The notes below the pieces were generated by a model. That model had not been told where the DNA came from, ran no database searches, and worked only from the letters and a program-made list of their open reading frames with translations. From contig NZ_CP123907.1 in assembly GCF_033783015.1 (NCBI RefSeq), forward strand, positions 1,984,001-2,048,000: a stretch of DNA of 64,000 nucleotides. The letters run 5' to 3'. The stretch is from Corynebacterium sp. 21KM1197 (GTDB lineage Bacteria > Actinomycetota > Actinomycetes > Mycobacteriales > Mycobacteriaceae). The position numbers and the translations under genes were made by a program. Within the stretch, counting starts at the first letter, position 1. Every line of letters starts with the position of its first letter. This document shows, piece after piece, positions 42,732 through 51,744 of this stretch.

Positions 42732-43601
42732 ATGGTGACCACCCTCCAACACGACGTCATCGCCTGGTACCGCGCCCACGCCCGCGACCTCCCCTGGCGT
42801 GCGCCCGGCACCACGGCCTGGGAGGTGCTGCTCTCCGAGGTCATGAGCCAACAAACCCCCGTGGCGCGCGTGGCCCCCATCTGGGAACAGTGGCGGCGGC
42901 GCTGGCCCACCCCCGCAGACTTCGCCGACGCGGGCCGCGACGAGGTACTGCGCGCCTGGGGCCGCCTGGGCTATCCCCGCCGCGCACTGCGGCTCCACGA
43001 GTGCGCCGCCGAGATCGTCCGGCGCTTCGGCGGCGTGGTGCCCGACGAGGTGGAGGATCTGCTCAGCCTCCCCGGCATCGGGGAATACACCGCGCGCGCC
43101 GTGGCCTGCTTCCACTACGGCCGCAACGTGCCCGTGGTGGACACCAACGTGCGCCGCGTGTACCGCCGCGCCATTGAGGGCCGCTACCTCGCCGGAACCG
43201 CCTCAAAAAGGGAGCTTGCCCAGGTAGGCGCGCTGCTGCCGGAGCACGACGGCCCCACCTTCTCCGTGGGGCTCATGGAACTCGGCGCACTCGTGTGCAC
43301 CGCTTCCTCCCCCTCCTGCGCTATCTGTCCGCTGCAAGCGCGTTGCGCCTGGGTGACCGCCGGGTGCCCGCAACCCAGCGCGGAGGAAAAGAAGCGCCGC
43401 CGGGTGCAAAAATACGAGGGCACCGACCGCCACGCACGCGGCACCATCATGGCCCTGCTGCGCGGCGCGGAATCCGTCACCCAGGAGCAGATCGACGTCG
43501 CCTGGCCCGACGCCGCCCAGCGCTCCCGCGCGCTGTTTGGTTTGCTTGACGACGGCCTCGCGGAGCAACGTGCCGACGGCACGTTCCGGCTGCCGCGTTG
43601 A
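42732..43601 (+). CDS. mutY: A/G-specific adenine glycosylase MutY
   Basis: MutY removes adenine mispaired with 8-oxoguanine. The 289-residue protein has the catalytic Glu in LLSEVMSQQTPVARVAPIW, the helix-hairpin-helix LLSLPGIGEYTARAVACF, the catalytic Asp in PVVDTNVRRVYRR, and the four-cysteine iron-sulphur cluster in CTASSPSCAICPLQARC. It lacks the C-terminal NUDIX-like domain of E. coli MutY, as is common in actinobacteria. TATACT (42723-42728) is a good -10; GTG 42735, one codon downstream, would make a leaderless message. Confidence 0.94.
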   Translation: MVTTLQHDVIAWYRAHARDLPWRAPGTTAWEVLLSEVMSQQTPVARVAPIWEQWRRRWPTPADFADAGRDEVLRAWGRLGYPRRALRLHECAAEIVRRFGGVVPDEVEDLLSLPGIGEYTARAVACFHYGRNVPVVDTNVRRVYRRAIEGRYLAGTASKRELAQVGALLPEHDGPTFSVGLMELGALVCTASSPSCAICPLQARCAWVTAGCPQPSAEEKKRRRVQKYEGTDRHARGTIMALLRGAESVTQEQIDVAWPDAAQRSRALFGLLDDGLAEQRADGTFRLPR

Positions 43602-43613
43602 GAAGTACTGGAA

Positions 43614-43716
43614 AGGGCTACTAGAAAACTACTGGAAAGCCGGGTTTCCAGTAGAAAGGGTAGCTCACCTGCGAGTTTCCCAGCTACTTGAAACTACTGG
43701 AAAAATTTTCCAGTAG
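43614..43716 (+). repeat. 103-bp direct repeat, left copy (with palindromes)
   Basis: This segment is identical to 45115-45217 at 101 of 103 positions; the two mismatches are near 43661 and 43664. It contains the hairpin CTACTGGAAA/TTTCCAGTAG with a six-base loop and, at its end, the near-perfect palindrome CTACTGGAAAA/ATTTTCCAGTAG (43694-43716). The end of this copy runs into TAGAAT (43714-43719), a good -10 element eight bases before the ATG of the AlbA_2 gene. So this copy looks like the promoter/operator. Confidence 0.92.
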
Positions 43717-43727
43717 AATTTGAAGGC

Positions 43728-45116
43728 ATGGAAGACATATCTCTTGACCAGGTCACGACCCGCGCAGAGGACCAGTGGTTTGATCGGAAGTCTTTCGAGA
43801 TCAAGCCAAAGGACCTCGCAAAAGCGCTCGTCGGCCTTGCCAACACCGAGGGAGGGATCATCGCCTGGGGGATCCGCGACTGCAAACTCCAGGGGATCCC
43901 TACCCCAGATCAAGACAACGCCATGCGCCAAGCCACCCTGGATTTCACCGATCCCACCGTGGAAGTGCGTTCCACCCGCCTCAGCGGAACCACCCCAGAC
44001 GGCAAACCTGCGCAAGTGGTTCTACTCAAGGTGTCACCCAGCCCCCGGGTGCACTACCTCACCAACAGCGAATGTTGGCTGCGCGTGGGCGATGAGACCA
44101 AGCAACTCAAAAAAATTGAAGATATCCAAGAACTGGCCTACTCCAAGGGCGAGCGCACCCATGACTCCACCCCAGTAGCGAATACAAGCGTAAACGACAT
44201 TGATCCTACCCTGTTACAGAAATACGCCAGCACCATTGGATCAAGCAGCGCCGACAATGCGCTGCAAGCGCGACACCTGCTCACCCGAGAAGACAGCGCA
44301 ACCGTCGGGGCCATCCTCATGCTCGGCAAGGACCCCCAAGAGTTTTTCCCGCACGCCACGATACGGGTGCTGAAGTGGGCGGAAAAGGATCGCCACTACG
44401 GACGTAATCAACTGCTTGAGGCGGATCGTCATTTCACCGGCACCATCCCCTCCCAGATCGAGGAGGCAAGGAAGTACATCCTCTCCCTGCTCCCCCACAC
44501 CTCCCGACTGGGGCGAGAGGGGGCATTCATCCGGGAACCCGTGGTACCCACTGACGCATGGCTGGAGGGGCTGGTCAACGCCGCCATCCATCGCTCGTAC
44601 AGCCTCACCGGAGACCATATCCGTTTTGAGATCTACCCCGACCGCATAGAGATCACCAACCCCGGACGCTTTCCCGGCCTTGCAGACCCACGCGACCCGG
44701 AAAGCATTAGCCGCTTTGCCCGCAACCCCACCATCGCGCGCATGGCCTCCGAACTTCGCATCGGACAGGAACTTGGTGAGGGGATTCGCCGCATTTTCTC
44801 AGAAATGCGTGACGTAGGCTTCACTGACCCTGCTTACAGCCAGACCAACGGCACGGTCACCCTCCGGCTAGGCACTGCCCGAAGGGTAAGCGAACAGGAC
44901 CTTGCTTCCCTCCCCACCGGAGCAGCAGCCATACTGACTGTCTTGCAACGAGCAGACACGCCACTCGGCACGGGCGACATCGCCACGATGGTTAACATGA
45001 GCAGGCCCTCCACCCGCAATGCCCTCACCGCCTTGCGAGACGCCGGATACATTACGTGGCAGGGGCAATCACCCCGCGATCCTCGCGCCACGTGGGCCAT
45101 CAAGGACGCCCTCTAG
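43728..45116 (+). CDS. AlbA_2 (Schlafen-like) domain transcriptional regulator / RecG-like ATP-binding protein
   Basis: Residues ~15-115 form an AlbA_2/Schlafen-type nucleic-acid-binding domain (EDQWFDRKSFEIKPKDLAKALVGLANTEGGIIAWGI). The middle and C-terminal parts match the HATPase_c_4 region (YP-D-RIEITNPGRFPGL...RNPTIARMASELRIGQELGEGIRRIFSEM), and the last ~70 residues form a winged helix (DIATMVNMSRPSTRNALTALRDAGYITWQG). This architecture occurs in many accessory loci, sometimes in defence systems. The start ATG 43728 appears leaderless. The stop codon overlaps the first bases of the right-hand repeat. The gene lies exactly between two 103-bp repeats, as a self-contained cassette. Confidence 0.85.
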   Translation: MEDISLDQVTTRAEDQWFDRKSFEIKPKDLAKALVGLANTEGGIIAWGIRDCKLQGIPTPDQDNAMRQATLDFTDPTVEVRSTRLSGTTPDGKPAQVVLLKVSPSPRVHYLTNSECWLRVGDETKQLKKIEDIQELAYSKGERTHDSTPVANTSVNDIDPTLLQKYASTIGSSSADNALQARHLLTREDSATVGAILMLGKDPQEFFPHATIRVLKWAEKDRHYGRNQLLEADRHFTGTIPSQIEEARKYILSLLPHTSRLGREGAFIREPVVPTDAWLEGLVNAAIHRSYSLTGDHIRFEIYPDRIEITNPGRFPGLADPRDPESISRFARNPTIARMASELRIGQELGEGIRRIFSEMRDVGFTDPAYSQTNGTVTLRLGTARRVSEQDLASLPTGAAAILTVLQRADTPLGTGDIATMVNMSRPSTRNALTALRDAGYITWQGQSPRDPRATWAIKDAL

Positions 45117-45217
45117 GGCTACTAGAAAACTACTGGAAAGCCGGGTTTCCAGTAGAAAGGGCAGTTCACCTGCGAGTTTCCCAGCTACTTGAAACTACTG
45201 GAAAAATTTTCCAGTAG
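45115..45217 (+). repeat. 103-bp direct repeat, right copy (terminator-like end)
   Basis: This copy begins inside the stop codon of the AlbA_2 gene and matches 43614-43716 with two mismatches, at an offset of exactly 1501 bases. Here the final palindrome CTACTGGAAAA/ATTTTCCAGTAG is followed by TTTTTTCTACTTC, making a strong rho-independent terminator for the gene. The same sequence thus ends the transcript on this side. Confidence 0.92.
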
Positions 45218-45224
45218 TTTTTTC
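45195..45224 (+). terminator. Terminator formed by the repeat palindrome
   Basis: The 11-bp palindromic stem (45195-45217) followed by six T residues terminates the AlbA_2 transcript; on the other strand it lies directly after the stop of the DUF4236 gene. Confidence 0.75.
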
Positions 45225-45397
45225 TACTTCTTCCACCGCCCCCGGAAGTTCAGGCCACCGGGGAGATTCACCCAGAAGCCACCACGGCTATTCACCGTGA
45301 TCGGCCCAATCTTGGTGGAGGCCGAGGCCCCCGAGCCGGAGACGTTGATCCAACTGTTCTTGCCCGTCTTTTTCCGCTTGCGGTACTGCAAACCCAT
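45224..45397 (-). CDS. DUF4236-family mini-protein, 57 aa
   Basis: The very basic product (MGLQYRKRKKTGKNSWINVS...) matches the short DUF4236 domain: an N-terminal F/L-x-Y/F-R-K start, a central SGSGASASTKIGPITVNSRGG region and a final GG-L-F-R-G segment. DUF4236 proteins are small, widespread and of unknown role. ATG 45397 is chosen over a longer frame because GAGGAGAGGAAC lies just upstream and the protein then begins at the domain. It ends within the terminator of the AlbA_2 cassette. Confidence 0.7.
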   Translation of the reverse strand: MGLQYRKRKKTGKNSWINVSGSGASASTKIGPITVNSRGGFWVNLPGGLNFRGRWKK

Positions 45398-45497
45398 CGC
45401 TGTTAGTTCCTCTCCTCTTAGCTGAGTACTCCGGCCAATCCTACCGAGATTCGGTGCCACCACCCCGCCGGTGCGGGAACGCAGTGGTGCTCAGGAC

Positions 45498-45600
45498 TCA
45501 CACAGTGGTGGGAAAAGGTACTTGCAGTGCGCTGTGTGACCGGAGTGAATCCCACCAGTCACACAGTGGCGGTAAAAGATACCCGCAGTGCGCTGTGTGA
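45498..45600. repeat. Two 61-bp-spaced imperfect repeats with TCACACAG/CTGTGTGA arms
   Basis: Each unit is 42 bases long and is bounded by the inverted arms TCACACAG and CTGTGTGA (45498-45539 and 45559-45600). The inner parts are related (GTGGTGGGAAAAGGTACTTG and GTGGCGGTAAAAGATACCCG, each then GCAGTGCG). A degenerate third unit (TTTCACACCAGCAACACAGCGG) follows up to about 45632. They lie in the gap between the DUF4236 gene and the end of the ABC-class ATPase gene. They could be stem-loops in RNA, protein-binding sites, or remnants of a small mobile element. Confidence 0.7.
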
Positions 45601-45640
45601 CTCACTGGTTTCACACCAGCAACACAGCGGCGAGGAAAAA

Positions 45641-47272
45641 TCACTCCACCTCCAACCCCCTATACCTATTCACCGCCGCCATGATCTCGTGAACGCGAGG
45701 CCGGGCATAGAGACCCGGATGCCCCCGGTGCGGGGAGAGGGCGGAAAGGCCCTGGGCGTCGATAAGCGCCGCGATCTGCTCTACGGCCCCCCGCAGCGAT
45801 TCCCCCGAACCCAGGCGACGTTCCAGCAGGTCAATCGCGTGGGCGATGCCGGTGGTCTGGGATTGATCCACCAGTTGCTCGGCGGGCCCGAGGTCGATGG
45901 TGCTCTTTCCATACCTAATAAGAGTGCGGCCCTTGGCGGCGGCCGGTTTGCGCTTGCCGGGGGCGCGCAACTCCACGGGCACGCGCGGGGCACCCGGACG
46001 GAACCCCGCCGAGGTCGATGGTGGCTTACCGCCGAGGTCGTGGGCCTGGGAGGTGACGTCGGAGACTCGGTAGGCGTCGAGCGCGATCACGTGATCGGCC
46101 ACGGAGAAGAACGCCCCGGAGCCACCGGCAACCAACACAGTGGAAACCCCGGCGTCGCGGTAGAGGGCGCGCACGGTGTCCACGAAGGGGGTGATCGGCT
46201 CGCGGTCGGCGCTGATCAGGGCGCGCATGCGCTCGTCGCGGATCATGAAGTTGGTGGCGGAGGTGTCCTCGTCGATGAGCAGGGTGTCCGCGCCTGCCTC
46301 GATGGCCTCCACCAGATTGGCCGCCTGGGAGGTGGAGCCGGAGGCGTTGGTGGTGGAAAAGGAGGTGGTGTCCTCCCCGGAGGGCAGGTTATTAATAAAA
46401 GCGGAGATGTCCGCGCCGCTGACCGCGCGGCCGTCCTCGGCACGCACGGAGACCGCCGCCGGACGGGCAATCACCCATTCCCGGCCATCGCCCTCGATAT
46501 GGGGATACACGCCGCGCTCGATGGCGCGCAGCAGCGTGGACTTGCCGTGGTAGCCGCCGCCCACGATCACGGTCACGCCCTCGGGAACACCCATGCCGGT
46601 GAGCGTGCGGCCGCTGGGCAGCGTCACCTCGCGGCGCAGGCTCTCGGGGGAGGCAAAGGGCACGGCGTCCACCAGGGGCTCATCGCTATCCCCGGAGCGA
46701 CGCGGCAGCACGGCCCCCTCCCCCACAAAAGCCACCAGGCCCAGCTCCGGGAGCTGGCCGCGCAGCCATTCCTGATCCCGGTGCAGGCTCACGTGGCGAT
46801 CAAGGGCCTGGGTATCCACGCCCAGCGTTTTCCCCGCCACGCCAGGCAGGGCCTCGGTGAGGATCGTGGCGGCCAGGCGGCCCTTGATCCTGCGTCCGGC
46901 GGCGGGCAGCGCCACGGTAAAGCGCACCAGGGCATAATCCTCATGCACCTCGGCGGTGGTGCGCTCTAAGATCTGCTGGCCAATGCGGCCGATCTGAATA
47001 TCCCGGCTCCCCCGCGCCGCCCGATCAAACACGCGGGTGAGGTAATCGGCGGCGGCCACGCGCTCCCCGCGTTCCCGGTACTGGCTCAGGTTGAGCGGCA
47101 GCCGCAGGTGGGCTAACGACGGCGGCGCATACGGATCGACCTGGGCGCGATCGAGGGTGAAATTCACCCCCCGGCCCAGGTCATACGTGGTTCCCGTCAG
47201 ATCGCGGTAAGCCCTATAGGGCTTACCGTCGAGGCGGGTGAGGTCACAGCGTAGATCGTTGAGGTTCTTCAT
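45641..47272 (-). CDS. ABC-class ATPase (DUF2791-like, predicted ATPase of the ABC class)
   Basis: The 543-residue protein matches the ABC_ATPase family (PF09818 type): N-terminal LRCDLTRLDGKPYRAYRDLTGTTYDLG, a Walker A in VIVGGGYHGKSTLLRAIERGVYPH (residues ~240-263), FINNLPSGEDTTSFSTTNASGSTSQAANLVEA with a signature-like stretch, and Walker B LLIDEDTSATNFMIRDERM. It has no membrane domain. Members are widely distributed but functionally uncharacterised, with suggestions of roles in RNA metabolism. The length is typical. The gene is downstream of clpC on the same strand with its own ATG. Confidence 0.85.
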   Translation of the reverse strand: MKNLNDLRCDLTRLDGKPYRAYRDLTGTTYDLGRGVNFTLDRAQVDPYAPPSLAHLRLPLNLSQYRERGERVAAADYLTRVFDRAARGSRDIQIGRIGQQILERTTAEVHEDYALVRFTVALPAAGRRIKGRLAATILTEALPGVAGKTLGVDTQALDRHVSLHRDQEWLRGQLPELGLVAFVGEGAVLPRRSGDSDEPLVDAVPFASPESLRREVTLPSGRTLTGMGVPEGVTVIVGGGYHGKSTLLRAIERGVYPHIEGDGREWVIARPAAVSVRAEDGRAVSGADISAFINNLPSGEDTTSFSTTNASGSTSQAANLVEAIEAGADTLLIDEDTSATNFMIRDERMRALISADREPITPFVDTVRALYRDAGVSTVLVAGGSGAFFSVADHVIALDAYRVSDVTSQAHDLGGKPPSTSAGFRPGAPRVPVELRAPGKRKPAAAKGRTLIRYGKSTIDLGPAEQLVDQSQTTGIAHAIDLLERRLGSGESLRGAVEQIAALIDAQGLSALSPHRGHPGLYARPRVHEIMAAVNRYRGLEVE

Positions 47273-47305
47273 CGCCTCCCTGTTTACCAGGGAGGCTCCG
47301 GTGAA

Positions 47306-49921
47306 TTACTCGGAATCCTCCGTGACCTCGCGCACCTCCTCCTCGATCTCCTCGAAGGCGTCCTCCGGCAGCGGCTTGGGGCGCGGGGTGAAGGTGAACT
47401 TGGCGTCCTGGGTCTCCTTGGAATCGCCGTCCCAGCCCTCCACGTCCACGGTGACGATCTCCCCAGCACCCAACTCGCCAAAGAGGATCTTCTCGCTCAT
47501 CGTGTCCTCGATCTCGCGCTGAATGGTGCGACGCAGCGGGCGGGCACCCAGCACGGGATCGAAGCCGCGCTTGGCCAGCAGGCTCTTGGCCTTCTCGGTG
47601 AGTTCGATGCCCATGTCCTTGGCCTGGAGCATCTTCTCCACGCGCCCGATGAGCAGTTCCACCATCTGCACGATCTGATCCTGGGAGAGCTGGTGGAACA
47701 CCACGGTGTCATCGATGCGGTTGAGGAACTCTGGCTTAAAGTGCTTCTTCAACTCATCGTGCACCTTGTTCTTCATGCGCTGGTACTGCGCGGCCTCGTC
47801 GTTCTCCGAGGAGCCGGTGAAGCCCATGCCCACGGCCTTGGAGATGTCCTGGGTGCCCAGGTTCGAGGTGAAGATCAGCACGGTGTTCTTGAAGTCCACC
47901 ACGCGGCCCTGGCCGTCGGTAAGCCGACCCTCCTCCAGCACCTGAAGCAGGGTGTTGTAGATCTCCTTGTGGGCCTTCTCGATCTCGTCGAAGAGCACCA
48001 CGGAGAACGGCTTGCGGCGCACCTTCTCGGTGAGCTGGCCGCCCTCCTCGTAACCCACGTATCCGGGGGGAGCGCCAAAGAGCCGGGAGGCGGTGAAGCG
48101 ATCGTGGAACTCGCCCATGTCGATCTGAATGAGAGCGTCCTCCTCGCCAAAGAGGAACTCCGCGAGCGCCTTGGACAGTTCCGTCTTACCCACACCGGAG
48201 GGGCCGGCGAAGATGAAGGAACCGGAGGGGCGCTTGGGGTCCTTCAGGCCCGCGCGGGTGCGGCGGATGGCACGCGCCACGGACTTCACGGCGTCGTCCT
48301 GGCCGATGATCCGCTTGTGCAGTTCCGCCTCCATGTTGAGCAGGCGCGTGGACTCCTCCTCAGTGAGCTTGAACACCGGAATGCCGGTCCAGTTGCCCAG
48401 CACCTCCGCGATCTGCTCCTCACCCACCTCGGCGATGTCCTCTAGGTCGCCGTCACGCCACTGCTTTTCCTTCTCGGCGCGCTCCTCGCCCAACTTGCGC
48501 TCCTTATCGCGCAGGCCGGCGGCCTTTTCAAAGTCCTGGGCGTCAATCGCGGCTTCTTTTTCCTTGCGCACGGCGGCGATCCGCTCGTCCACCTCGCGCA
48601 GGCCCTCCGGCGCGGTCATGCGCTTGATGCGCATGCGGGCACCGGCCTCGTCGATGAGGTCCACGGCCTTATCGGGCAAGTACCGATCGTTGATGTAGCG
48701 ATCGGAAAGCCGCACGGCGGCCTCCAGGGCGGAGTCCGTGATGGACACGCGGTGGTGTGCCTCGTAACGATCCCGCAGGCCCTTGAGGATCTCCACCGAG
48801 AGTTCCACCGAGGGCTCGGGCACCTGCACCGGCTGGAAGCGGCGCTCCAGGGCGGCGTCCTTCTCGATGTGCTTGCGGTACTCATCCAGGGTGGTGGCGC
48901 CGATGGTCTGGAGTTCGCCGCGCGCCAACTTGGGCTTGAGCAGCGAGGCGGCGTCGATAGCCCCCTCGGCGGCACCCGCGCCCACCAGGGTGTGAATCTC
49001 ATCGATGAACAAGATGATGTCCCCGCGCTGGTTGATCTCCTTGAGCACCTTCTTCAGGCGCTCCTCGAAGTCACCGCGATAGCGCGATCCGGCCACCAGG
49101 GAACCCAGATCCAGGGAATAGAGCTGCTTATCCTTGAGCGTCTCCGGCACCTTGCCATTGACGATGTCCAGGGCCAGGCCCTCCACCACGGCGGTCTTGC
49201 CCACGCCGGGCTCACCGATAAGCACCGGGTTGTTCTTGGTGCGGCGGCTGAGCACCTGCATGACGCGCTCGATTTCCTTCTCGCGCCCCACCACCGGGTC
49301 CAACTTGCCGTCCTTGGCTGCCTGGGTAAGGTTGCGACCAAACTGATCTAAGACCAGGGAGTTCGAGCGATCTCCCGAGGAACCACCACGGCCACCGCCG
49401 CCACCGGGGCCCGAGGCCGCACCCGCACCCACGGGGCCGCCCTTGGTGGACTGATTACCCTCCGGGTTGGTGCCCTGGCCGCCCTCATAACCGGAGAGCA
49501 GCTGAATCACCTGCTGACGCACGCGCGGCAGATCCGCACCGAGCTTGACCAGCACCTGGGCGGCCACGCCCTCGCCCTCTCGGATCAGGCCCAGCAGCAG
49601 AAACTCCGTGCCGATGTACTTGTGGCCCATTTGTAGGCCCTCGCGGAGGGAAAGTTCCAGCACCTTCTTGGCGCGGGGGGTAAAGGGGATGTGGCCGGTG
49701 TGCGGCTGGGAACCGTGACCGATAATTTCCTCGACCTCGCGGCGGACGTCGTCAAGCGAAATGCCCATGGATTCCAGGGCCTTGGCCGCCACGCCCTCGC
49801 CCTCGTGAATGAGGCCGAGCAGGATGTGCTCGGTGCCGATGTAATTGTGGTTAAGCATTCGCGCTTCTTCCTGCGCCAGCACGATGACGCGGCGCGCGCG
49901 ATCCGTAAACCTCTCGAACAT
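47306..49921 (-). CDS. clpC: ATP-dependent Clp protease ATPase subunit ClpC
   Basis: ClpC unfolds substrates and feeds them to ClpP1P2; in actinobacteria it is essential and heat- or stress-regulated. The 871-residue protein has two Clp_N repeats ([16 protein letters not shown] at the start, then [15 protein letters not shown]), a Gly-rich linker (~residues 155-180), the first AAA+ module with [13 protein letters not shown], a UVR-type segment ([21 protein letters not shown]), the second module with [16 protein letters not shown] and a C-terminal D2-small domain. The upstream region contains a candidate ClgR site. Confidence 0.97.
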   Translation of the reverse strand: MFERFTDRARRVIVLAQEEARMLNHNYIGTEHILLGLIHEGEGVAAKALESMGISLDDVRREVEEIIGHGSQPHTGHIPFTPRAKKVLELSLREGLQMGHKYIGTEFLLLGLIREGEGVAAQVLVKLGADLPRVRQQVIQLLSGYEGGQGTNPEGNQSTKGGPVGAGAASGPGGGGGRGGSSGDRSNSLVLDQFGRNLTQAAKDGKLDPVVGREKEIERVMQVLSRRTKNNPVLIGEPGVGKTAVVEGLALDIVNGKVPETLKDKQLYSLDLGSLVAGSRYRGDFEERLKKVLKEINQRGDIILFIDEIHTLVGAGAAEGAIDAASLLKPKLARGELQTIGATTLDEYRKHIEKDAALERRFQPVQVPEPSVELSVEILKGLRDRYEAHHRVSITDSALEAAVRLSDRYINDRYLPDKAVDLIDEAGARMRIKRMTAPEGLREVDERIAAVRKEKEAAIDAQDFEKAAGLRDKERKLGEERAEKEKQWRDGDLEDIAEVGEEQIAEVLGNWTGIPVFKLTEEESTRLLNMEAELHKRIIGQDDAVKSVARAIRRTRAGLKDPKRPSGSFIFAGPSGVGKTELSKALAEFLFGEEDALIQIDMGEFHDRFTASRLFGAPPGYVGYEEGGQLTEKVRRKPFSVVLFDEIEKAHKEIYNTLLQVLEEGRLTDGQGRVVDFKNTVLIFTSNLGTQDISKAVGMGFTGSSENDEAAQYQRMKNKVHDELKKHFKPEFLNRIDDTVVFHQLSQDQIVQMVELLIGRVEKMLQAKDMGIELTEKAKSLLAKRGFDPVLGARPLRRTIQREIEDTMSEKILFGELGAGEIVTVDVEGWDGDSKETQDAKFTFTPRPKPLPEDAFEEIEEEVREVTEDSE

Positions 49922-50060
49922 TTTTAGTAATCCCTCACTTCATCGCTCTTTATTGTTTCACCTACTCTAACGCCCGGGTGGGACGAAAAAATGCGCTCGC
50001 GTACCCACGCACCGCCCCAACCCCCTAAAAATTAGCCTTTGCGCAGGTCACCGCGCTGTA

Positions 50061-50071
50061 CGCCGGTAGCG
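50061..50071 (-). promoter_or_regulatory. Candidate ClgR box upstream of clpC
   Basis: On the minus strand the sequence is CGCTACCGGCG, which fits CGCY-N3-RGCG, the core that I remember for ClgR, the activator of clpC and clpP in actinobacteria. It lies about 140 bases ahead of the clpC ATG. One position differs from the longer consensus. Short motif, modest weight. Confidence 0.4.
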
Positions 50072-50159
50072 AACAGCCCTCAAAACCCCGGTAAAAATCC
50101 ACTATCGCCACCCCTGCGGCCCACCACGAGAACCCGCGCACCGCCGCGGGAAAAACCGA

Positions 50160-50190
50160 TGAAAAAGGGCCGTGCCACGGTGGCACGGCG
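50160..50190 (-). terminator. Rho-independent terminator of the efflux MFS gene
   Basis: GCCGTGCC (50169-50176) and GGCACGGC (50182-50189) form a stem with a five-base loop; read on the minus strand it is followed by CCCTTTTTC. It lies about 38 bases after the stop of the MFS gene. Confidence 0.75.
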
Positions 50191-50226
50191 CCTCCCCCTC
50201 TCCCCCAGTAGATCCCGCACAAGCCC

Positions 50227-51708
50227 CTAGTGCGCGGCGGGTGCCCCCTGCCCCGAGGTGGGCACGCGGCGCACAAAGAAGGCCAGCACCAGGGCCAGCA
50301 CCGCAAAGACGGTGGCCAGCAGGAAGGCCCAGTGGGTGCCGTGCGCGGTGGCCGCCTCCATCGTCTCCCCGTTGGCCACGGCCGTCTTGGTACCCCGGCC
50401 CAGCATCATGATCAGCAGCGCGGTGCCCATCGCGCCCGCCAACTGCTGCAAGGTGTTCAGCGAGGCGGAGCCGTGTCCGTAGAGGTTCGCGGGCAGCGCC
50501 CCCAGGGCGGTGGTCATCAGCGGGGTGATGGAAAGACCCAGGGACACCGAGAAGCAGATGTGCATGATGACCACCTCGGGCAGGGTGCTGTGCTCATCCA
50601 GGGTAGACATGGCCGCCAGGGAGCCCACCAGCAGCGTCACGCCGGGCAGAAGCAGCGGGCGCGGGCCCACCCGATCAAAAATGCGGCCCACGAACGGGGA
50701 GAGCAGGCCGTTGAGCAGGCCGCCCGGCAGCAGGATCAGGCCGGTGGTGCGCTCCGTGAAGTCCAAGGAGGTTTGCAGGTACAGCGGCAAAACGGTGACC
50801 GCGCCCAGCAGTGCACCGAAGATCATCAGCAGCACGGATACCGGGAGGGAGAAATCCCGCAGCGCAAAAACGCGCAGATCCAACAGCGCCCGGCCGGAGG
50901 GAATCAGGGCGCGCTGGCGCAGCACGAAGGCAACCAGGGCCGCGATACCCACCGCAACCAGCAGAATCACCCGGCCGCGCATGGTGCTCTGGGGATCGAA
51001 GAGTTCGCCCAGGGAACTCAGGGCGTAGATCAGCGCGCCAAAGGCCACCGCGGAGAGCAGCACGGAGACAACGTCCAGGGGCGTCTTGGCCGTCTCCCCG
51101 ATGTTGCGCAGGAAGAACAGGCCGCACACCAGCACCACCGCTACCAGCGGCACCATCACCCAGAAGAGCCAGTGCCAGGTGTACGCCTCCAAGATGAGGC
51201 CGGACACCGTGGGGCCGAGCGCCGGGGCCACCGCCATGACGATGGAGATGGTGCCCATCACCGTGCCTCGGCGCTGCGGGGGTACCACGGTCATGGCCAC
51301 CGTCATCAACAGCGGCATGATCAGGGCCGTGCCCACCGCCTGCAACACGCGCCCGGCGAGCAAAACGCCAAACACCGGGGCCATCGCGGCCACCACGGTG
51401 CCGGTGAGGAAGGAGAGCAGGGCGGTGAGGAAGATGATACGGGTGCTCCACCGTTGCAGCAGGTAGCCAGTGGTGGGGATCACGATGGCCATGGTGAGCA
51501 TGAAGCCGGTGGTGAGCCACTGCGCCACCTCGGCCTCGATGCCAAAGTCCGCCATGATGGCGGGCAGGGCCACCGAGAGGATCGTTTCATTGAGGAACAT
51601 CATCATGGCGGCAAAGACCAGCACCACCAGGACGACGATCACGGAACCAGGGATCTTCACGTCCTCAGAAGAAGAATCTAGAGGCGCGGAAGGCTCTTTG
51701 TTCGACAT
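50227..51708 (-). CDS. DHA2-family (EmrB/QacA-type) drug efflux MFS transporter
   Basis: The 493-residue protein has about fourteen helices and the DHA2 features: the first-helix region FAAMMMFLNETILSVALPAIMADFGIEA, a motif A-like loop GYLLQRWSTRIIFLTALL, motif C-like GPTVSGLILE and a typical central pair of extra helices. It resembles LmrB/EmrB-type multidrug exporters. A TetR-type regulator gene lies 36 bases upstream on the same strand (its stop codon end at 51745), suggesting substrate-inducible control. Substrates cannot be named. Confidence 0.88.
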   Translation of the reverse strand: MSNKEPSAPLDSSSEDVKIPGSVIVVLVVLVFAAMMMFLNETILSVALPAIMADFGIEAEVAQWLTTGFMLTMAIVIPTTGYLLQRWSTRIIFLTALLSFLTGTVVAAMAPVFGVLLAGRVLQAVGTALIMPLLMTVAMTVVPPQRRGTVMGTISIVMAVAPALGPTVSGLILEAYTWHWLFWVMVPLVAVVLVCGLFFLRNIGETAKTPLDVVSVLLSAVAFGALIYALSSLGELFDPQSTMRGRVILLVAVGIAALVAFVLRQRALIPSGRALLDLRVFALRDFSLPVSVLLMIFGALLGAVTVLPLYLQTSLDFTERTTGLILLPGGLLNGLLSPFVGRIFDRVGPRPLLLPGVTLLVGSLAAMSTLDEHSTLPEVVIMHICFSVSLGLSITPLMTTALGALPANLYGHGSASLNTLQQLAGAMGTALLIMMLGRGTKTAVANGETMEAATAHGTHWAFLLATVFAVLALVLAFFVRRVPTSGQGAPAAH

Positions 51709-51744
51709 AGAGAGGCCTTTCCACTTTTGGGTAAAATAGATCCG

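Larger units (their letters stand above)
49922..50226. other. Upstream region of clpC
   Basis: About 305 bases without a gene. It holds the clpC promoter region, CGCCGGTAGCG at 50061-50071 (a CGC-N5-GCG palindrome that resembles the ClgR-binding motif), and a strong hairpin at 50169-50189 that ends the efflux-pump transcript. No other coding or RNA feature is recognisable. Confidence 0.6.

Noticed and set aside
43614..45217. An insertion sequence with long terminal repeats
   Set aside because: The repeats are direct rather than inverted, the internal protein is not a transposase, and no target duplication is seen outside the repeats, so I describe it as a repeat-bounded cassette instead.
45498..45632. 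A CRISPR array at the 61-bp-period repeats
   Set aside because: There are only two full units, the conserved parts are inverted arms rather than one direct repeat, the interiors are related to each other rather than unique, and no cas genes are near.
50230..51681. A 483-codon plus-strand open frame opposite the efflux MFS gene
   Set aside because: Its product is an improbable His/Gln/Arg/Gly-rich sequence caused by reverse reading of membrane-helix codons; the minus-strand frame is a clear transporter.
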